From positions 62,001 to 126,000 of the forward strand of contig NZ_JAQZAK010000009.1 of assembly GCF_028737265.1 (NCBI RefSeq): a stretch of DNA of 64,000 bases. Direction: 5' to 3'. Within the stretch, counting starts at the first letter, position 1. The number at the start of each line of letters is the position of its first letter. The notes beneath the pieces are model-generated. The model saw only the letters and a program-made list of their open reading frames with translations. It had not been told where the DNA came from and made no database searches. Shown here piece after piece: positions 61,157 through 64,000 of the stretch. Origin of the DNA: Actinomycetospora callitridis (GTDB lineage Bacteria > Actinomycetota > Actinomycetes > Mycobacteriales > Pseudonocardiaceae). The translations under genes and the position numbers were made by a program.

Positions 61157-63214
61157 GTGTCCTCGCCCGCCCCGTCCCGCCCCGCCGTCGCCGACAGCGT
61201 CCGGGTGACGGCGGGCACCACCGCCGGCCAGGCCGTCCGCGACGCCGGCCTGCCGCTCACCGGGCACGAGGCCGTGATCGTCGTCCGGGCCCCCGACGGC
61301 GTGCTCAAGGACCTCGCCTGGGCGCCCGAGGAAGACGTGGACGTCGCCCCGGTGCCCGCGAACACCGAGGACGGCCGCGCCGTGATCCGCCACTCGGCGG
61401 CGCACGTGCTGGCCCAGGCGGTGCAGCAGCTCTTCCCGGACGCCAGGCTCGGCATCGGGCCGCCGATCACCGACGGCTTCTACTACGACTTCGCGGTCGA
61501 GCGCCCGTTCACGCCCGAGGACCTCGAGGCCCTCGAGAAGGCGATGCGCAAGATCGTCAAGGCCAAGCAGCGGTTCGTGCGCCGCGAGTACGCCTCGCTC
61601 GACGCCGCCCGCGAGGAGCTGGCGGGCGAGCCGTTCAAGCTCGAGCTGGTCGACCTCAAGGGCACCGACGCCGACCAGGACTCCGAGATCATGGAGGTCG
61701 GCGCCGGCGAGCTCACCGCCTACGACAACGTGCACGCGCACACGGGCGAGCGCGTGTGGGGCGACCTGTGCCGGGGTCCGCACATCCCGACCACCGGGTA
61801 CATCCCGGCGTTCAAGGTGCTGCGCTCCGCGGCGGCCTACTGGCGCGGCGACCAGCGCAACGCCCAGCTGCAGCGCATCTACGGGACGGCCTGGGAGTCG
61901 CAGGAGGCGCAGGACGCCTACCTGGAGCGCGTCGCGGAGGCCGAGCGCCGCGACCACCGCCGCCTCGGCGCCGAGCTCGACCTGTTCAGCTTCCCCGACG
62001 AGATCGGCTCCGGGCTCGCGGTGTTCCACCCCAAGGGCGGGATCATCCGCAAGGAGCTGGAGGACTACTCCCGCCAGCGCCACACCGAGGCCGGCTACGA
62101 GTTCGTCAACACCCCGCACGCCACCAAGGGCGAGCTGTTCCAGACGTCGGGTCACCTCGACTGGTACCGCGAGGGCATGTTCCCGGCGATGCACCTCGAC
62201 GAGGAGCGCGCCGAGGACGGCACGGTCAAGCGCCAGGGCATCGACTACTACCTCAAGCCGATGAACTGCCCGATGCACAACCTGATCTACCGGGCGCGCG
62301 GGCGGTCCTACCGCGAGCTGCCGCTGCGCCTGTTCGAGTTCGGCACGGTCTACCGCTACGAGAAGTCCGGGGTGGTGCACGGCCTGACCCGCGCGCGGGG
62401 CTTCACCCAGGACGACGCGCACATCTACTGCACCCGCGAGCAGATGGCCGGCGAGATCACGTCGCTGCTGACGTTCGTCCTGGGCCTGCTGCGCGACTAC
62501 GGCCTCGAGGACTTCTACCTCGAGCTCTCCACCCGCAACCCGGAGAAGTCGATCGGGACCGACCAGGAGTGGGAGGACGCCACCGACGCGCTGCGCGAGG
62601 CGGCCTCGAGCTTCGGGCTCGACCTCGTCGACGACCCGGGCGGCGCCGCGTTCTACGCGCCGAAGATCAGCGTGCAGGCCCGGGACGCCATCGGGCGCTA
62701 CTGGCAGATGTCGACGATCCAGGTCGACCTGATGCTGCCCGACCGCTTCGAGCTCGAGTACACCGCGAGCGACGGCAGCCGGCAGCGGCCGGTGATGATC
62801 CACCGCGCGCTGTTCGGGTCGATCGAGCGCTTCTTCGGGGTGCTCACCGAGCACTACGCGGGCGCGTTCCCGGCCTGGCTGGCGCCGGTGCAGGTCGTCG
62901 GCATCCCGGTGTCCGGCGACCAGGCGGAGTACGTCGCGCAGATCGCCGACCGCCTGCGCGCCGAGGGCCTGCGCGTCGACGTCGACGACTCCGACGACCG
63001 GATGCAGAAGAAGATCCGGAACCACACGCTGCTCAAGGTGCCGTTCCTGCTGCTCGCCGGGGGGAAGGACGCCGACGCCGGGGCGGTCTCGTTCCGGTTC
63101 CGCGACGGGTCGCAGCGCAACGGGGTGCCGGTCGACGAGGCCGTCGCCGCCGTCGTCGACTGGGTCCGCCGCCGCGAGAACGCCTCACCCGACGCGGAGA
63201 AGTTCCTGCCCTGA
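61157..63214 (+). CDS. thrS: threonyl-tRNA synthetase
   Basis: About 685 residues. The TGS domain comes first (VRVTAGTTAGQAVRDAGLPL), then the editing domain HSAAHVLAQAVQQLFPDARL and the class II catalytic core: RQGIDYYLKPMNCPMHNLIY (zinc Cys), FEFGTVYRYEKSGVVHGLTR (motif 2), MIHRALFGSIERFFGVLTEH (motif 3) and a C-terminal anticodon domain. It charges tRNA-Thr. GTG 61157 with upstream GGAG is chosen; ATG 61139 is an alternative. Its TGA overlaps the ATG of the HIT gene (TGATG). The thrS-HIT-pgsA order is conserved in Actinobacteria. Confidence 0.95.
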   Translation: MSSPAPSRPAVADSVRVTAGTTAGQAVRDAGLPLTGHEAVIVVRAPDGVLKDLAWAPEEDVDVAPVPANTEDGRAVIRHSAAHVLAQAVQQLFPDARLGIGPPITDGFYYDFAVERPFTPEDLEALEKAMRKIVKAKQRFVRREYASLDAAREELAGEPFKLELVDLKGTDADQDSEIMEVGAGELTAYDNVHAHTGERVWGDLCRGPHIPTTGYIPAFKVLRSAAAYWRGDQRNAQLQRIYGTAWESQEAQDAYLERVAEAERRDHRRLGAELDLFSFPDEIGSGLAVFHPKGGIIRKELEDYSRQRHTEAGYEFVNTPHATKGELFQTSGHLDWYREGMFPAMHLDEERAEDGTVKRQGIDYYLKPMNCPMHNLIYRARGRSYRELPLRLFEFGTVYRYEKSGVVHGLTRARGFTQDDAHIYCTREQMAGEITSLLTFVLGLLRDYGLEDFYLELSTRNPEKSIGTDQEWEDATDALREAASSFGLDLVDDPGGAAFYAPKISVQARDAIGRYWQMSTIQVDLMLPDRFELEYTASDGSRQRPVMIHRALFGSIERFFGVLTEHYAGAFPAWLAPVQVVGIPVSGDQAEYVAQIADRLRAEGLRVDVDDSDDRMQKKIRNHTLLKVPFLLLAGGKDADAGAVSFRFRDGSQRNGVPVDEAVAAVVDWVRRRENASPDAEKFLP

Positions 63215-63786
63215 TGAGCGGTGACGTAGGGCCGGAGATCGCGGAGTCCGAGGATCTCGACGAGCTCCGGGGCGCCGGGACCCCCGACGGGTTCCGGCGC
63301 CTCTGGGCGCCGCACCGGATGGCCTACATCGCGGGCGCGGCCGGCACCGGCGAGGAGTCCGGGCAGTGCCCGCTGTGCCGGATCCCGACCCTCGACGACG
63401 GCGACGGCCTGGTGCTCCACCGCGGCGAGCGCGTCTACGCCGTGCTCAACCTGCACCCGTACAACCCCGGGCACCTCATGGTCGTGCCGTACCGCCACGT
63501 CGCGGGCCTCGACGAGCTGGACCTCGAGGAGTCGGCCGAGCTCGTCGCGGTCACGCAGCAGGCGGTGCGGGCCCTGCGCACGGTGGCGGCCCCGCACGGG
63601 TTCAACGTCGGCATCAACCTCGGGCACGTCGCAGGCGGCTCGCTGGCCGACCACCTGCACCAGCACGTCGTCCCGCGCTGGGGCGGCGACGCCAACTTCA
63701 TCACCGTCATCGGCCAGACGAAGGTGATCCCGCAGCTGCTCGCCGAGACACGGTCCGTCCTGTCCGCGGCGTGGCCCTCGCCATGA
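63214..63786 (+). CDS. HIT-domain (histidine triad) hydrolase
   Basis: 190 residues. The catalytic triad motif HLHQHVVPRW closes the HIT core, preceded by VLNLHPYNPGHLMVVPYRHV. A Cys pair QCPLCRI near residue 50 may bind zinc, as in actinobacterial homologues. HIT proteins hydrolyse nucleotide-phosphoryl bonds, e.g. AMP-lysine or diadenosine tetraphosphate. It overlaps thrS by 1 nt and the next gene by 4 nt, so the three are one translational unit. Confidence 0.93.
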   Translation: MSGDVGPEIAESEDLDELRGAGTPDGFRRLWAPHRMAYIAGAAGTGEESGQCPLCRIPTLDDGDGLVLHRGERVYAVLNLHPYNPGHLMVVPYRHVAGLDELDLEESAELVAVTQQAVRALRTVAAPHGFNVGINLGHVAGGSLADHLHQHVVPRWGGDANFITVIGQTKVIPQLLAETRSVLSAAWPSP

Positions 63787-64000
63787 TCAATCAATGGGCC
63801 CGCGCCGCGATCAAGGGCGGGGTCGAGCCCACCGCGGCCTGGCTGGTCCGGCGCGGCGTGCACCCCGACGCGGTCACCGTGTTCGGCACCGTGGCCTCCA
63901 CCGCCTCGGCGCTGTGGCTCATCCCGACCGGGCACCTGCTCGCGGCGTCGCTCGTCGTGGCCGTGTTCGCGCTGCTCGACGTCCTCGACGGCGCGATGGC
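63783..64000 (+). CDS. pgsA: CDP-alcohol phosphatidyltransferase (PgsA/PI-phosphate synthase), start only
   Basis: The first 72 residues are visible: MINQWARAAIKGGVEPTAAW, a hydrophobic span, and the beginning of the CDP-alcohol signature (LLDVLDGAM, from D-G-x2-A-R). In this conserved actinobacterial position the enzyme is normally phosphatidylinositol-phosphate synthase. ATG overlaps the HIT stop by 4 bp. The gene is cut by the window edge. Confidence 0.88.
   Translation, partial: MINQWARAAIKGGVEPTAAWLVRRGVHPDAVTVFGTVASTASALWLIPTGHLLAASLVVAVFALLDVLDGAM

Noticed and set aside
59704..61470. N-terminal extension of the PucR gene to a 991-residue frame
   Set aside because: It overlaps the esterase and thrS genes on the other strand and shows no domain.

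Overview
This window is high-GC DNA from an actinobacterium, most likely of the Pseudonocardiales (Pseudonocardia or Actinomycetospora type). The lineage call rests on several features: a thrS - HIT - CDP-alcohol phosphatidyltransferase block, an SsgA-like protein, a SARP-type giant regulator and a LAL-type LuxR regulator, PGPGW and FhaA-N-like proteins, a mycothiol-type DinB relative, many GTG starts, and many leaderless promoters (a TANNNT hexamer 7 nt before the start codon). I see no insertion sequence, prophage, CRISPR array or rRNA. The species is inferred, not proven.

Layout. 1-8.1 kb: FKBP isomerase tail, a hydrolase-glycosyltransferase fusion with a methyltransferase, a SARP/ATPase regulator and phosphofructokinase. 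8.1-17 kb: a LAL-type LuxR regulator divergent from a three-gene oxidative cassette (animal-type haem peroxidase, trypsin-like protease fused to an alpha/beta hydrolase, radical copper oxidase of the galactose oxidase/GlxA type). 17-32 kb: a STAS/PP2C stress switch, exonuclease III, small regulator-enzyme pairs (NmrA/AraC, MarR, TetR), a Ski2-like helicase, methyltransferase, quinone reductase, hydrolase, a P-loop kinase and an IclR regulator. 32-35.5 kb: a zinc-ribbon microprotein, a tRNA Gly-Cys-Val cluster, an SsgA-like gene, an ECF sigma/anti-sigma pair, a PGPGW protein and a second tRNA-Val. 35.8-44.6 kb: two GAF-ANTAR paralogues (the first frameshifted at a C8 tract) bracketing ArsR, HxlR and VOC-type detoxification genes, then an MFS exporter, a MarR gene and a decayed DinB-like pseudogene. 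44.6-47.1 kb: CvpA/FhaA-N/FHA-like operon. 47.2-51.1 kb: a probable exopolysaccharide operon (GT2 synthase, tiny membrane protein, CE4 deacetylase, LanC-like lipoprotein). 51.4-58.4 kb: MOSC protein, MFS transporter, IclR gene with a membrane protein, an enolase-superfamily sugar-acid enzyme with an iron alcohol dehydrogenase, and a fatty-acid desaturase. 58.5-64 kb: PucR regulator, membrane-anchored esterase, thrS, HIT protein and the start of a phosphatidylinositol-phosphate synthase-like gene.

The most unusual units are the peroxidase/protease-lipase/copper-oxidase cassette (one enzyme can make H2O2, another can use it, and none has a visible export signal) and the exopolysaccharide operon with its secreted LanC-like barrel. 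Several regulatory palindromes are unusually clear. One is a 20-bp perfect dyad that fills the spacer between the -35 and -10 boxes of an arsR promoter. Another is a pair of 21-bp palindromes before a marR gene. A third is an 18-bp-arm hairpin that carries the stop codons of two convergent genes.
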